DNA of 64,000 bases from positions 124,001-188,000 of the forward strand of contig JABDLD010000075.1 in NCBI GenBank assembly GCA_013001885.1. Direction: 5' to 3'. Made by a program: the position numbers and the translations under genes. Positions 16,411 to 25,337 of the stretch are shown here, piece by piece; the first letter of the stretch is position 1; every line of letters begins with the position of its first letter. This stretch comes from Lysobacterales bacterium (lineage in GTDB: Bacteria > Pseudomonadota > Gammaproteobacteria > Xanthomonadales > SZUA-36). Under the pieces are notes generated by a model. That model saw only the letters and a list, made by a program, of their open reading frames with translations. It was not told where the DNA came from and made no database searches.

Positions 16411-16731
16411 ATGATCGTGGTAACCAGCGAGACCATCACTAACAAGCGCATCGTGAAAACCCTCGGCCTGGTGCGGGGGAACACGGTTCGCGCGCGTCAT
16501 GTTGGAAAAGATATTCTGGCCGGATTGCGCAATATCGTCGGCGGTGAAATTCACGAGTACGCCAAGCTGATGGCCGAAAGCCGGGAACAGACGCTTGACC
16601 GGATGGTGGAGGAGGCGCAGAAGCTGGGTGCAAACGCCATTATCGCCACGCGGTTCACGACTTCGGTGATGATGGGTGGCGCAGCCGAATTGCTGGCCGT
16701 TGGCACGGCCGTCGTGGTCGAGGACGAGTAG
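16411..16731 (+). CDS. YbjQ/UPF0145 heavy-metal-binding-like protein
   Basis: The 106-residue protein begins MIVVTSETITNKRIVKTLG and contains GLVRGNTVRARHVGKDI and an ANAIIATRFTTS strand, which identify the YbjQ (UPF0145) family. These form pentamers of small alpha/beta subunits of unknown function. It starts 2 bases after the anti-sigma gene, so it is part of the sigma operon and may be a target gene. A much longer open frame beginning at 16069 is only out-of-frame extension. Confidence 0.88.
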   Translation: MIVVTSETITNKRIVKTLGLVRGNTVRARHVGKDILAGLRNIVGGEIHEYAKLMAESREQTLDRMVEEAQKLGANAIIATRFTTSVMMGGAAELLAVGTAVVVEDE

Positions 16732-16746
16732 CCCCGCAGCCCTGGT

Positions 16747-17262
16747 TCAATCAGTCAGGGAACGCGCGCGCGTCAGGCTGATCAGCCGGGCAAGCCGGCC
16801 TTGCAGGTCGCGCCATTCTGACCGAATTTCCAGGTGAGCGACCGCTGCGGTGGGCATCAGCTTGTAGTCATCCGGCATCGGGATCTCGTGATCACACAGG
16901 TTTTGTAACAGGACTTCCAGGCCGGGATTGTGTCCGGCGATCAGCACCCGACAGGCATCTTGAGGGCACTCATTGAGCACGTCAAGCAAAGCACCCGTAG
17001 TGGCATGATAGATACGGGAATCCCACGCAATCTGTTCCGCGCTTATGCCCATCTCCGCGCACACGGCGATCACCGTCTGTCGCGCCCGCTCCGCCGGAGA
17101 ACTCACGACATAGTCCGGAACCAGGCCCCGGTCGCGCAGGAAACGGCCCACCCTGGGCGCATCCCTGAGGCCGCGTTTGGCTAGAGGACGATCGAAATCG
17201 GTCGCGGCGCTGGAGTCCCAGGAAGACTTGGCGTGGCGTAATATCAACAATTCACGTGTCAT
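16747..17262 (-). CDS. sixA: SixA-like histidine phosphatase
   Basis: The 171-residue protein begins MTRELLILRHAKSSW, the RHG-type catalytic motif with His10, and has a second catalytic His in AGHNPGLE. It matches the small SixA branch of histidine phosphatases, which in E. coli removes phosphate from His-phosphotransfer domains and the nitrogen PTS. The partner in this organism is unknown. It overlaps the upstream GST gene by 4 bases and ends 15 bases from the convergent ybjQ gene. Confidence 0.88.
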   Translation of the reverse strand: MTRELLILRHAKSSWDSSAATDFDRPLAKRGLRDAPRVGRFLRDRGLVPDYVVSSPAERARQTVIAVCAEMGISAEQIAWDSRIYHATTGALLDVLNECPQDACRVLIAGHNPGLEVLLQNLCDHEIPMPDDYKLMPTAAVAHLEIRSEWRDLQGRLARLISLTRARSLTD

Positions 17263-17915
17263 TTAAGTTCATCTCCAGCTTCGTCTTCAGGAATGATTTC
17301 CGTTTCTTTACTTGCGGCCTTTATCCAGGACTTGACGCCGGGATTGTCCAGTATCGCCGCCATGTACTGCTGACCCGGATCCGACAGGCTGGCGCCATAG
17401 GTCATAAACCGCAGAGCTACGGGCGCATACATGCAGTCTGCAATCGAAAATTTTCCAAACAGCCAGTCTCCGTCTGCATTATATGTCCGCCTGCACTCTG
17501 ACCAGATCTCGTCGATTCTGCGGATATCAGCCAGCACGGCGTTGGAAGCTGCAATCTTTCGCCTTGCCCGGATGTTCATCGGCATCTGGGAACGCAAAGC
17601 CATGAAACCCGAATGCATTTCTGCGCAGATCGCCCGGGCGTGAGCCCTGGATCCGACGGCCCCAGGCCAACCCTCGCCGCCCAGGTATTGTTCGGACAGG
17701 TACTCGCAGATTGCCAGGGAATCCCAGACGGTCAAGTCCCCGTCGATCAGCACCGGAACTTTGCAGGAAGGCGAATATTGGAGCAGCCGCTGTTTCAGGT
17801 CGTCCCCCGCCAACGACTCTTCCCTGAGTTCGAAATCCAACCCGAATTCGGTCATCAGCAGCCACGGCCGTAACGACCAGCTTGAATAATTTTTGTTGGC
17901 GATAACCAGTTTCAT
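17259..17915 (-). CDS. Glutathione S-transferase family protein
   Basis: The 218-residue protein starts MKLVIANKNYSSWSLRPWLL. This is the GST subgroup in which a Ser in the SSWS motif is likely catalytic. The cis-Pro motif CKVPVLIDGD and the helix SLAICEYLSEQY complete the N-terminal domain. The C-terminal domain contains FGKFSIADCMYAPV. Its last 4 bases overlap the sixA-like start, so both are cotranscribed. It lies just beyond the groL terminator and is not part of the chaperonin operon. Confidence 0.9.
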   Translation of the reverse strand: MKLVIANKNYSSWSLRPWLLMTEFGLDFELREESLAGDDLKQRLLQYSPSCKVPVLIDGDLTVWDSLAICEYLSEQYLGGEGWPGAVGSRAHARAICAEMHSGFMALRSQMPMNIRARRKIAASNAVLADIRRIDEIWSECRRTYNADGDWLFGKFSIADCMYAPVALRFMTYGASLSDPGQQYMAAILDNPGVKSWIKAASKETEIIPEDEAGDELK

Positions 17916-17984
17916 GTTGTTCTCCTGTTACGCAGACGTCCGGTACGGGTTGCCCCGGCGAAGCGGAAAAATAAAGTTTAGCTT

Positions 17985-18017
17985 AAAAAAAAGAAACCCC
18001 GCACGGGGCGGGGTTTC
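17985..18017 (-). terminator. Intrinsic terminator of groESL
   Basis: A 10-bp stem (GAAACCCCGC with GCGGGGTTTC) with a 5-base loop is followed on the minus strand by eight T residues. It lies 44 bases after the groL stop. It is a textbook rho-independent terminator. Confidence 0.92.
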
Positions 18018-18060
18018 TTTCTAAAGGCTTTGGGCCCGTATGGTTGATGAGGCTACCGCC

Positions 18061-19725
<1,665 letters not shown>

Positions 19726-19744
19726 TCATTTACCGGGAGGCTGA

Positions 19745-20035
19745 TCAGCCTTCGATGATGGCCATGATGTCGTCTTCGCGCATGACGAGCAGTTCTTCGC
19801 CATCCACCTTGACTTCAGTGCCCGAATATTTTCCAAACAGGACGGTATCGCCGGTTTTTACATCCAGTCCGCGCTGTTCGCCGTTGTCGAGAACTTTGCC
19901 GTTACCCACGGCCAGAACCTTGCCCCGGATGGGCTTTTCGGCCGCGTTGTCAGGAATCACAATTCCTCCTGCGGACAGTTTTTCTTCCTCTACGCGCTTT
20001 ACGATCACGCGATCATGCAAAGGACGAAGTTTCAT
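19745..20035 (-). CDS. groS: Co-chaperonin GroES
   Basis: The 96-residue protein starts [18 protein letters not shown] at the ATG at 20035, preceded by a GGGAG ribosome site. The open frame extends further but the family start is unambiguous. The mobile loop [14 protein letters not shown] and the C-terminal DILAIIE-type ending (DIMAIIEG) are present. It caps GroEL. Confidence 0.98.
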   Translation of the reverse strand: MKLRPLHDRVIVKRVEEEKLSAGGIVIPDNAAEKPIRGKVLAVGNGKVLDNGEQRGLDVKTGDTVLFGKYSGTEVKVDGEELLVMREDDIMAIIEG

Positions 20036-20150
20036 TTCAGAATCTCCCAAAAAATTTATTGTTGGAACGGTTACGCAGGCGGACCCTGTCCCCTGCAACA
20101 TGCAATTCCTGCAACCCGGCTACCCGCCTTAATTTGCAGTCTGTCGAGCC

Positions 20151-20179
20151 AAATGGGGTTGGCCAATTTTCATTTCAAG
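20151..20179 (-). promoter_or_regulatory. Sigma-32 (RpoH) heat-shock promoter of groESL
   Basis: On the minus strand CTTGAAA (20173-20179) is followed after 14 bases by CCCCATTT (20151-20158), an essentially perfect heat-shock promoter. It lies about 115 bases upstream of the groS start. No CIRCE inverted repeat was seen, so control is by RpoH rather than HrcA. Confidence 0.92.
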
Positions 20180-20248
20180 GCGTAGGCAGATAATGATTGA
20201 GAATTTCCGAGGGCTGTCGGGTCAGGATGCGGTAACATTCGCGCCTTG

Positions 20249-20573
20249 ATGCCGGCCACTCACGTCCAATTGAATGAACAGCAAAGCGCCGCGGTGCAGT
20301 ACACCCGGGGTCCGATGGCAACAGGAAATTCGCCACCTGTTGGACGACGAATACCAGGACACCAATGAAACGCAGTACCAGATGCTGCGGGCCCAGGCAG
20401 GACCCGAGGGGCGCCTCACCGCGGTGGGGGACGACGACCAGTTAATTTATGGCTGGCGCGGGGCCCAGCCGGAAAACCTGCAGCAACTCGCGCAGGATAT
20501 GGAGCGCGACCACGAAAGGTCACGCGAACGGGCCACCACGCACCTGGACAAGTTACGCGAGATGTTCAGCTGA
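20249..20573 (+). pseudogene. rep: Remnant of ATP-dependent DNA helicase Rep
   Basis: Three pieces of a UvrD/Rep-type helicase are stitched together. From the ATG at 20249 the first frame gives VQLNEQQSAAVQYTRGP, the Rep N-terminus just before Walker A. Around 20310 the reading shifts by one frame into VRWQQEIRHLLDDEYQDTN and then VGDDDQLIYGWRGAQPENL, which are helicase motifs II and III. The end, ERATTHLDKLREMFS, resembles the extreme C-terminus of Rep. Walker A and motifs IV-VI are absent. The gene has therefore lost two large internal blocks, and the first junction shifts the frame. It cannot encode a helicase. A full rep copy presumably exists elsewhere. Confidence 0.85.
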
Positions 20574-20579
20574 ATGTTG

Positions 20580-20921
20580 TCAACGGGACTCGCTGTGCTC
20601 GGCGCACTGAATGCACAGTAATACAGTCGGATCAACGGCCAGCCGGGCCGCCGCGATCTCGTCCCCGCATTCCTGGCAATAGCCGTAATCATCCTTTTCC
20701 AACCGCTTCAGGGCGGCTTCGATTTGTAACAATTTTTGCCGGCGCCGCCGACCGGTCTCTTTGGACATCGCCTGTGCCTGCATCGCATCCATTCTGGACA
20801 ATCGGCCGACCCGCGCCTGGTCCAGCTCTACGGTCTGTTCCGCTTGGTCGCCGGTCTCCTGTGCCCGCAACAGGGATTGTTTGAGCTCGAGAAGGGCTGT
20901 TTTGTGTTTTTCAACGTTCAT
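20580..20921 (-). CDS. DksA/TraR-type zinc-finger regulator
   Basis: I start the protein at 20921 (MNVEKHKTALLELKQ), giving 113 residues; the frame to 20975 would run into the divergent sigma promoter. It has a long helical hairpin followed by a four-Cys zinc finger, CQEC (82-85) and CIQC (103-106). Such proteins bind RNA polymerase in its secondary channel and alter promoter choice, with or without ppGpp. The coiled-coil tip lacks an obvious DxxDxA motif, so activity like DksA is not assured. It is transcribed divergently from the second ECF sigma gene, an unusual place for a polymerase-binding factor. Confidence 0.85.
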   Translation of the reverse strand: MNVEKHKTALLELKQSLLRAQETGDQAEQTVELDQARVGRLSRMDAMQAQAMSKETGRRRRQKLLQIEAALKRLEKDDYGYCQECGDEIAAARLAVDPTVLLCIQCAEHSESR

Positions 20922-20960
20922 TGGTGACCCTATGTTATCGCGTCTGCCCGCAGATTGATT

Positions 20961-20988
20961 TGTAACCTTTTTCATTGCACTGCGTTTA
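20961..20988 (+). promoter_or_regulatory. Candidate ECF-type promoter of the second sigma operon
   Basis: TGTAAC (20961-20966) and CGTTTA (20983-20988) are separated by exactly 16 bases, a common ECF sigma promoter form. The sigma ATG at 20999 lies 10 bases after the -10 element, so the transcript would begin nearly at the start codon. No purine-rich ribosome site precedes the ATG, which fits a leaderless mRNA. It is predicted by pattern only. Confidence 0.5.
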
Positions 20989-20998
20989 TTCTCCTGAG

Positions 20999-21487
20999 AT
21001 GAGCAGAGTATTTCGCGAGTGGGTTGATGAGTACCAGGACCAGGCGTGGACCCTGGCGCGTTATTTACTCAGGGACCCGTCCGAAGCGGAAGATGCCTGC
21101 CAGGAGGCGTTCGTGAAGCTCTGGCATCATCAGGACTCGATTGATCCTGAAAAGGTCAGGCCCTGGTTAATGAAGGTCACGCGCAACGGGTGTCTGGACC
21201 GGCTACGGCGCAGACATCCGACACAGGAGCTGCAGGAGTGGCATGAGCCGGAAGCGGTTTCGGGGCCAATGCAGGGTTTGCACCAGCAGGAACTGGGCTC
21301 GCGGCTGAAAGCCACGATCAACGGATTGAGAGAGCCGTACCGCTCGCTGGTTGTGCTCCGGGATGTCCATCAGCACAGCTACGAGGAAGTAGCGACGGTG
21401 CTGGAATTGACCCTTTCGCAGGTGAAAACCTACCTGCACCGGGCAAGAAAACAGTTGCGGGAGCAACTGGCAGAGGTAAGACCATGA
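20999..21487 (+). CDS. ECF-family RNA polymerase sigma factor
   Basis: This 162-residue sigma factor starts MSRVFREWVDEYQDQAW. Region 2 is visible as LLRDPSEAEDACQEAFVKLW and WLMKVTRNGCLDRLRRR. Region 4 is visible as LREPYRSLVVLRDVHQHSYEEV and VKTYLHRARKQLREQL. It overlaps the following gene by 4 bases. The operon is sigma, putative anti-sigma and two DUF4252 proteins, a set I recognise as recurrent in proteobacteria and Bacteroidetes. The start at 20999 is chosen because the upstream frame has no ATG. Confidence 0.93.
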   Translation: MSRVFREWVDEYQDQAWTLARYLLRDPSEAEDACQEAFVKLWHHQDSIDPEKVRPWLMKVTRNGCLDRLRRRHPTQELQEWHEPEAVSGPMQGLHQQELGSRLKATINGLREPYRSLVVLRDVHQHSYEEVATVLELTLSQVKTYLHRARKQLREQLAEVRP

Positions 21488-21927
21488 ATGAACATGACGA
21501 AAAACCGGATACTCAAATCGAAAGCCTTATTGGGCAGCTGACTATCGAAAAGGCGCCGGCAACGCTTTCCGCGCGGCTGCACCGTATTCCCGAAGAGGAA
21601 GGCCGCAGGCAGCGCAGCAGAGGGAAACGTCGGTCCTTGTTGAACTGGGGCCCGCTGCCACGCTGGGCGTTGGCGCCGGCATTCGCTGCGGTGCCTTTGC
21701 TGGTGCTTGGCGTGATCATGATGCAGCCCAAACAGCCTTCAGCCGCTGAAATAGAGCAGGCCCGCCAGGACCTGGCGATTGCGTTCGCTTACCTGGACAA
21801 GGTGGGCTACCAGACCGGTCACGAGATCCAATCCATCCTTGGAGCTGAATTGCGGCACAGCGTCAAGGAGCCCCTTTCCGAACACATGCCTTTCACCAAT
21901 CAATCCCTCAAGGAGGAAACCACATGA
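21484..21927 (+). CDS. Putative single-pass anti-sigma factor
   Basis: The 147-residue protein has a hydrophilic N-terminal region of about 55 residues, one membrane segment (about 60-80, ALAPAFAAVPLLVLGVIMM), and a periplasmic tail with AEIEQARQDLAIAFAYLDKVG. No zinc HxxxCxxC motif is present, unlike the anti-sigma of the first operon. Its position, overlapping the sigma gene by 4 bases, is the main argument for its function. I do not recognise a named domain with certainty. Confidence 0.7.
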   Translation: MNEHDEKPDTQIESLIGQLTIEKAPATLSARLHRIPEEEGRRQRSRGKRRSLLNWGPLPRWALAPAFAAVPLLVLGVIMMQPKQPSAAEIEQARQDLAIAFAYLDKVGYQTGHEIQSILGAELRHSVKEPLSEHMPFTNQSLKEETT

Positions 21928-22478
21928 AATATTCAATCATCAGAAAATTGGCGGCCGCGTGCCTGACCGTTCTGGTCGCGCTGCCGGTGATGGCGCAGGA
22001 AGACGCACTCAAGGATTTTCCCGGCTACGTTGATTTTGGCGAACTGAGCAGCGTATTCGGCGACCCGACCGTGCAGATTTCGGTGGGCGAGTCGCTGCTG
22101 GGCCTGGTGGGCTCACTCAGCGCAAGCGAAGATCCGGAGGCCGCTGAACTGTTCAAGCGTTTGAATGGCGTGCGGGTCAATGTATTCGAGACCGACGGTA
22201 TGGCCGACGGCGCCGTTGACCTGGTCAAGGATGTCTCGTCGACGCTCAGTAATCGCGGCTGGGAATCCGTGGTAACCGTGAATTCCGATGACGAGCAGGT
22301 GCGGATTTTCATGAAGATCAACGGCAACCAGGTCGAGGGCATAACCGTGATGGCGGTGGAAGCAACCGAGGCGGTTTTTGTGAACGTCATTGGCAGCATC
22401 GATCCCGAAGAGCTGGGTAAAGTGATGGAGAATTTCGATATCGACATTAACGGAAACGACGAAAATGACGCGGAGTAA
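21924..22478 (+). CDS. DUF4252 secreted protein
   Basis: The 184-residue protein has a signal peptide ending VMAQE (cleavage near residue 25). The rest is a single DUF4252-type domain with GLVGSLSASEDPEAAELFKR, GVRVNVFETDG and a VFVNVIGSIDPEELGKV strand-turn-helix. The function of the family is unknown. It overlaps the anti-sigma gene by 4 bases and the next DUF4252 gene by 14. It is probably a periplasmic product of the sigma regulon. Confidence 0.8.
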   Translation: MKYSIIRKLAAACLTVLVALPVMAQEDALKDFPGYVDFGELSSVFGDPTVQISVGESLLGLVGSLSASEDPEAAELFKRLNGVRVNVFETDGMADGAVDLVKDVSSTLSNRGWESVVTVNSDDEQVRIFMKINGNQVEGITVMAVEATEAVFVNVIGSIDPEELGKVMENFDIDINGNDENDAE

Positions 22479-23046
22479 TCTGCAGCCGCGAAGCCGGGCG
22501 CTGCGATGGCTGGCTGTTGCCAGCCTGAGCCTGGCGCTCATGGCCTGCGGGCTGACCGCGCCGCGCAGTAACGCAGGCTTTGCTGATCTTGGATCACTCG
22601 GCATACGCGATACGGACCAGGTGATGACCCTGTCGATCGGGCCTTCTCTGCTGCGTTTCGCTGCGAGCCACGTCGATGACGATCCCGAAGTCCAGGACCT
22701 GTTGAAAAGCCTGGATGGCATCCGCATCCGGATTTATGAAATAGACGGTGACGCCGCCCGGGTCGCCGCACAGATGGACAGCATGAGCCTTCGTCTGCAG
22801 GACGGCGGCTGGGAGCCGGTGATGCTGGTTCGCGGAGAAAACGAGACAACCCATATGTTGCTGCGCACCGAAAACGGTCGAATTTGCGGGCTTACGGTGC
22901 TGGTATCAGACGGCGATCAGGAGGCCGTCATTGTAAACCTCATGGGGCGGATCAAGCCCGGCCAATTCAGTGACGTCATGGTGGCGCTCGATGTCGACTC
23001 TTCGGGCGTGGGGAGTATCGAGCCGGCTGATACCGAAGAGGGCTGA
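22465..23046 (+). CDS. DUF4252 lipoprotein, paralogue of the preceding protein
   Basis: The 193-residue protein has a signal peptide ending in the lipobox LALMAC (Cys near 28) and then one DUF4252-type domain. It aligns along its length with the preceding protein: LSIGPSLLRFAASHVDDDPE, GIRIRIYEIDGDA and AVIVNLMGRIKPGQFSDV. The two look like a tandem duplication in which one copy stays soluble and the other is lipid-anchored. Both end in acidic tails. No function is known. Confidence 0.8.
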   Translation: MTRSNLQPRSRALRWLAVASLSLALMACGLTAPRSNAGFADLGSLGIRDTDQVMTLSIGPSLLRFAASHVDDDPEVQDLLKSLDGIRIRIYEIDGDAARVAAQMDSMSLRLQDGGWEPVMLVRGENETTHMLLRTENGRICGLTVLVSDGDQEAVIVNLMGRIKPGQFSDVMVALDVDSSGVGSIEPADTEEG

Positions 23047-23154
23047 CCTGGGCCCGCTCCGAAAGTCACGCCAGCCGCCGTGGCAATTGAGTCGCCGGCC
23101 GGGCGGCGTCAGATAGAAGTTGAAAAATCCCGCATCCGGAGCCAGACTCGGCGG

Positions 23155-23577
23155 ATGCGTCACTTCCTGATTCTGGTCACCATTCTCATCTGCAGTTCCT
23201 GCATCGCCCAGGATCCCTATGTTGTTCTCAAGGGCGAACCGTTCACGGTTGAACTCGCCGAGACGCGTGAGAAGCAGGCCCTGGGTTTGATGTTTCGCGA
23301 TAGCATGCCGGAAGACCACGGCATGCTGTTTGTGTTTCCGGGCGAAGCGAGAAGAAGCTTCTGGATGAAAAACACGCGAATACCTCTCGACATATTTTAC
23401 TTTGACGAGAATCTTGCCCTGGTCAGCGTTGCCGAAAATGCCGTGCCCTGCCGCACCAGGCAATGCCCGGCCTATCCAAGCAAAGCGCCGGCAAAGTTCG
23501 TGTTGGAACTCAACGCGGGGAAGGCGGCTGAGCTCGATGTGCGGGCAGGAGACCTACTCGAACTTCATCTGGATTGA
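23155..23577 (+). CDS. DUF192 family lipoprotein
   Basis: From the ATG at 23155 the 140-residue protein starts MRHFLILVTILICSSCIAQ, a signal peptide with lipobox Cys16. The frame is open further upstream, but only this start gives a signal sequence. The DUF192 core is clear: VELAETREKQALGLMFRDSM, GMLFVFP, FWMKNTRIPLDIFYFD and FVLELNAG. The family is small beta-barrel proteins of unknown role. It stands alone on its strand between the sigma operon and the yegP-like gene. Confidence 0.85.
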   Translation: MRHFLILVTILICSSCIAQDPYVVLKGEPFTVELAETREKQALGLMFRDSMPEDHGMLFVFPGEARRSFWMKNTRIPLDIFYFDENLALVSVAENAVPCRTRQCPAYPSKAPAKFVLELNAGKAAELDVRAGDLLELHLD

Positions 23578-23683
23578 AGTTCTGGTTGAGTTTGATGTTA
23601 AAGTAGAACGGGCTGGGCACTTTGGGTTCCTTTGGAAAATTCGGGGTGCGGATTGTTAACTTGGTTAAAAAAGAGGAAAAAAC

Positions 23684-24013
23684 ATGGCTGGTAAATTTGT
23701 TGTTTTCAAAGGTAAGAATGGCGAGGATTATTTCAGGCTGAAAGCCGGAAACGGTGAGGTCATTCTCTCCAGCGAAGGGTACAAGTCCCGCAAATCCTGT
23801 GAAAATGGAATTGCATCGGTTCGCAAAAACTCGCAGGATGAAGGCCGCTTCGAAGTCAAAACGGCCAAAGACGGGCGCGAATATTTCATTCTTAAGGCCG
23901 GTAACGGGCAGGAAATTGGACGCAGCCAGATGTACAAATCAAGCAGTGGCTGCAGAAACGGAATGAAATCGGTGGCCAAAAATGCCGCAGATGCGAGGGT
24001 GGTTGAAGAATAG
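23684..24013 (+). CDS. YegP-like DUF1508 tandem-repeat protein
   Basis: The 109-residue protein consists of two repeats of the DUF1508 unit, FRLKAGNGEVILSSEGYKSR (about 18-37) and FILKAGNGQEIGRSQMYKSS (about 68-87). Each is followed by a Cys and a basic helix. E. coli YegP has the same two-repeat form and no known function. A good GAGG ribosome site precedes the ATG and a terminator follows, so it is a single-gene unit. Confidence 0.92.
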   Translation: MAGKFVVFKGKNGEDYFRLKAGNGEVILSSEGYKSRKSCENGIASVRKNSQDEGRFEVKTAKDGREYFILKAGNGQEIGRSQMYKSSSGCRNGMKSVAKNAADARVVEE

Positions 24014-24031
24014 CCTCCGCGCAAAATAAAG

Positions 24032-24058
24032 AAAAAGCGGGCCTCGGCCCGCTTTTTT
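24032..24058 (+). terminator. Intrinsic terminator after the yegP-like gene
   Basis: A stem with GCGGGC pairing GCCCGC, extended by A:T pairs and closed by CTCG, is followed by six T residues. It lies 18 bases after the stop codon. Confidence 0.92.
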
Positions 24059-24079
24059 CGTTACCAATCAGCCGGAACC

Positions 24080-24838
24080 ATGTCGAGCCGCACCACCTCT
24101 CTGAAAATCCTGCAACTCAGCGACGCTCATCTTTCAGCTGATTGCGCTGCCGACTACCGGGGACAAAATGCAGAGCAAAACCTCGAGAGGCTGATTCCAC
24201 GGGCAAAAGGCTGGAAGCCGGACTGCCTGCTGCTGACCGGGGACATCAGTGAGGACGCCAGCCCCGCATCCTATCAACGAATTGCAGCCAGGCTGAAATG
24301 CCTGTCCGTGCCGGTATTGGCCCTGCCGGGAAACCATGATGATCCGGATGAAATGAGGAAACATTTCCCGCAAGGGCCATGGCGCGGCCCGCTCGCGTAC
24401 GAGGCCGGACCCTGGCTGCTCATTCTGATGGATTCCACCACCCGCGGCAGCATTTCAGGTTCGATCAGCCAACAGGCGCTGGACCAGATGGATCTGCTGG
24501 TTGAAAGGAGTTCCGCGAAACACGTCCTGCTCGGGCTTCATCATCAGCCGGTGTCAGTCAATGCGCCCTGGATTGATCGGTATGGACTGCGGGATTCGGA
24601 ACGGCTGTTCGAGCGGCTGGACCGGACCGACCGGCTTCGCTGCATTGTCTGGGGTCACGTCCACCATGATTTTCAATCCACGCGCAAGGGCGTGTTGTTG
24701 CTGGGCGCGCCTTCCACCGTGGCCAACAGCCTGCCGGGCACCGAGCGTTTTTCCCTGGACCCTGCGGGGCCTGCCTGTCGCTGGCTCAAGCTGGGTGCGC
24801 ACGGCTCGGTGGCAACCGGAATTCTGCGAAGAAGTTAA
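24080..24838 (+). CDS. cpdA: Cyclic-AMP phosphodiesterase CpdA-like metallophosphatase
   Basis: The 252-residue protein has all metallophosphoesterase motifs: DAH (15-17), GDIS, GNHDD, HHQP and GHVHHD, which hold two metals. The overall form SDAHLSADCAADYRGQN resembles CpdA, which hydrolyses 3',5'-cAMP. Other class III phosphodiesterase substrates are possible. It follows a terminator and ends with a 4-base overlap with the convergent pspC-domain gene. Confidence 0.85.
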   Translation: MSSRTTSLKILQLSDAHLSADCAADYRGQNAEQNLERLIPRAKGWKPDCLLLTGDISEDASPASYQRIAARLKCLSVPVLALPGNHDDPDEMRKHFPQGPWRGPLAYEAGPWLLILMDSTTRGSISGSISQQALDQMDLLVERSSAKHVLLGLHHQPVSVNAPWIDRYGLRDSERLFERLDRTDRLRCIVWGHVHHDFQSTRKGVLLLGAPSTVANSLPGTERFSLDPAGPACRWLKLGAHGSVATGILRRS

Positions 24839-25032
24839 TCCTCCGTCGGTAAAACGAGCCAGAGGATCAGATAGACAATGATTCCCGGGAAAGCGGCAGA
24901 AAACACGGAGAGCAGCACGTAGGCAACCCGGGTTGCGGTCACCGACCAGCCGAAGTGGCGGGCGATGCCCGCGCAGACGCCGGCGATCATCGAATCTCGG
25001 CTCGAGCGTTTGATTCCACCTTTTTCGTTCAT
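24835..25032 (-). CDS. PspC-domain small membrane protein
   Basis: The 65-residue protein is a single PspC domain: a basic N-terminus, GVCAGIARHFGW, and a membrane helix VAYVLLSVFSAAFPGIIVYL. Unlike E. coli PspC it lacks the leucine-zipper C-terminus. PspC proteins sense or respond to membrane stress. No other psp genes are nearby, so its role is open. Confidence 0.9.
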   Translation of the reverse strand: MNEKGGIKRSSRDSMIAGVCAGIARHFGWSVTATRVAYVLLSVFSAAFPGIIVYLILWLVLPTED

Positions 25033-25107
25033 CGGCCTCGCCCGTGTCGTTGTTGTCCAATGATTAGAATAGCGTATACGGAATCAAGATTCCGGATCGG
25101 CGCGATG

Positions 25108-25287
25108 TCAGATTTCGATCATTTCGAAATCTTCCTTGCCGGCGCCACAGTCCGGGCACACCCAGAACTCGGGAACATCCTCCCAGCGCGTGCCCGGAGC
25201 CAGCCCTTCTTCCGGCGCACCTTGTTCTTCCTCATAAACCCATCCGCAAATGATACACATCCAACTCTTGTAGCTTTTCTCGTTCAA
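25108..25287 (-). CDS. Rubredoxin
   Basis: The protein carries the two rubredoxin iron knuckles, CIIC-G-W and CPDC-G, with [16 protein letters not shown] between them. It is a small electron carrier with one Fe(Cys)4 centre. I choose the TTG start at 25287, giving 59 residues beginning (M)[10 protein letters not shown]. It has a GGAAGG ribosome site 8 bases upstream, and it leaves 50 bases for divergent promoters with hemL. The frame also has an ATG at 25326, which would leave only 11 bases. Confidence 0.93.
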   Translation of the reverse strand: MNEKSYKSWMCIICGWVYEEEQGAPEEGLAPGTRWEDVPEFWVCPDCGAGKEDFEMIEI

Positions 25288-25337
25288 TTTTTTTACCTTC
25301 CCGAAAAAAGTGGTGTAGTTTGCCATACAATACCGCC

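Noticed and set aside
20274-20573. A functional 99-residue mini-helicase protein
   Set aside because: The frame contains only helicase motifs II-III and a C-terminal scrap, without Walker A, and its N-terminus belongs to another frame.
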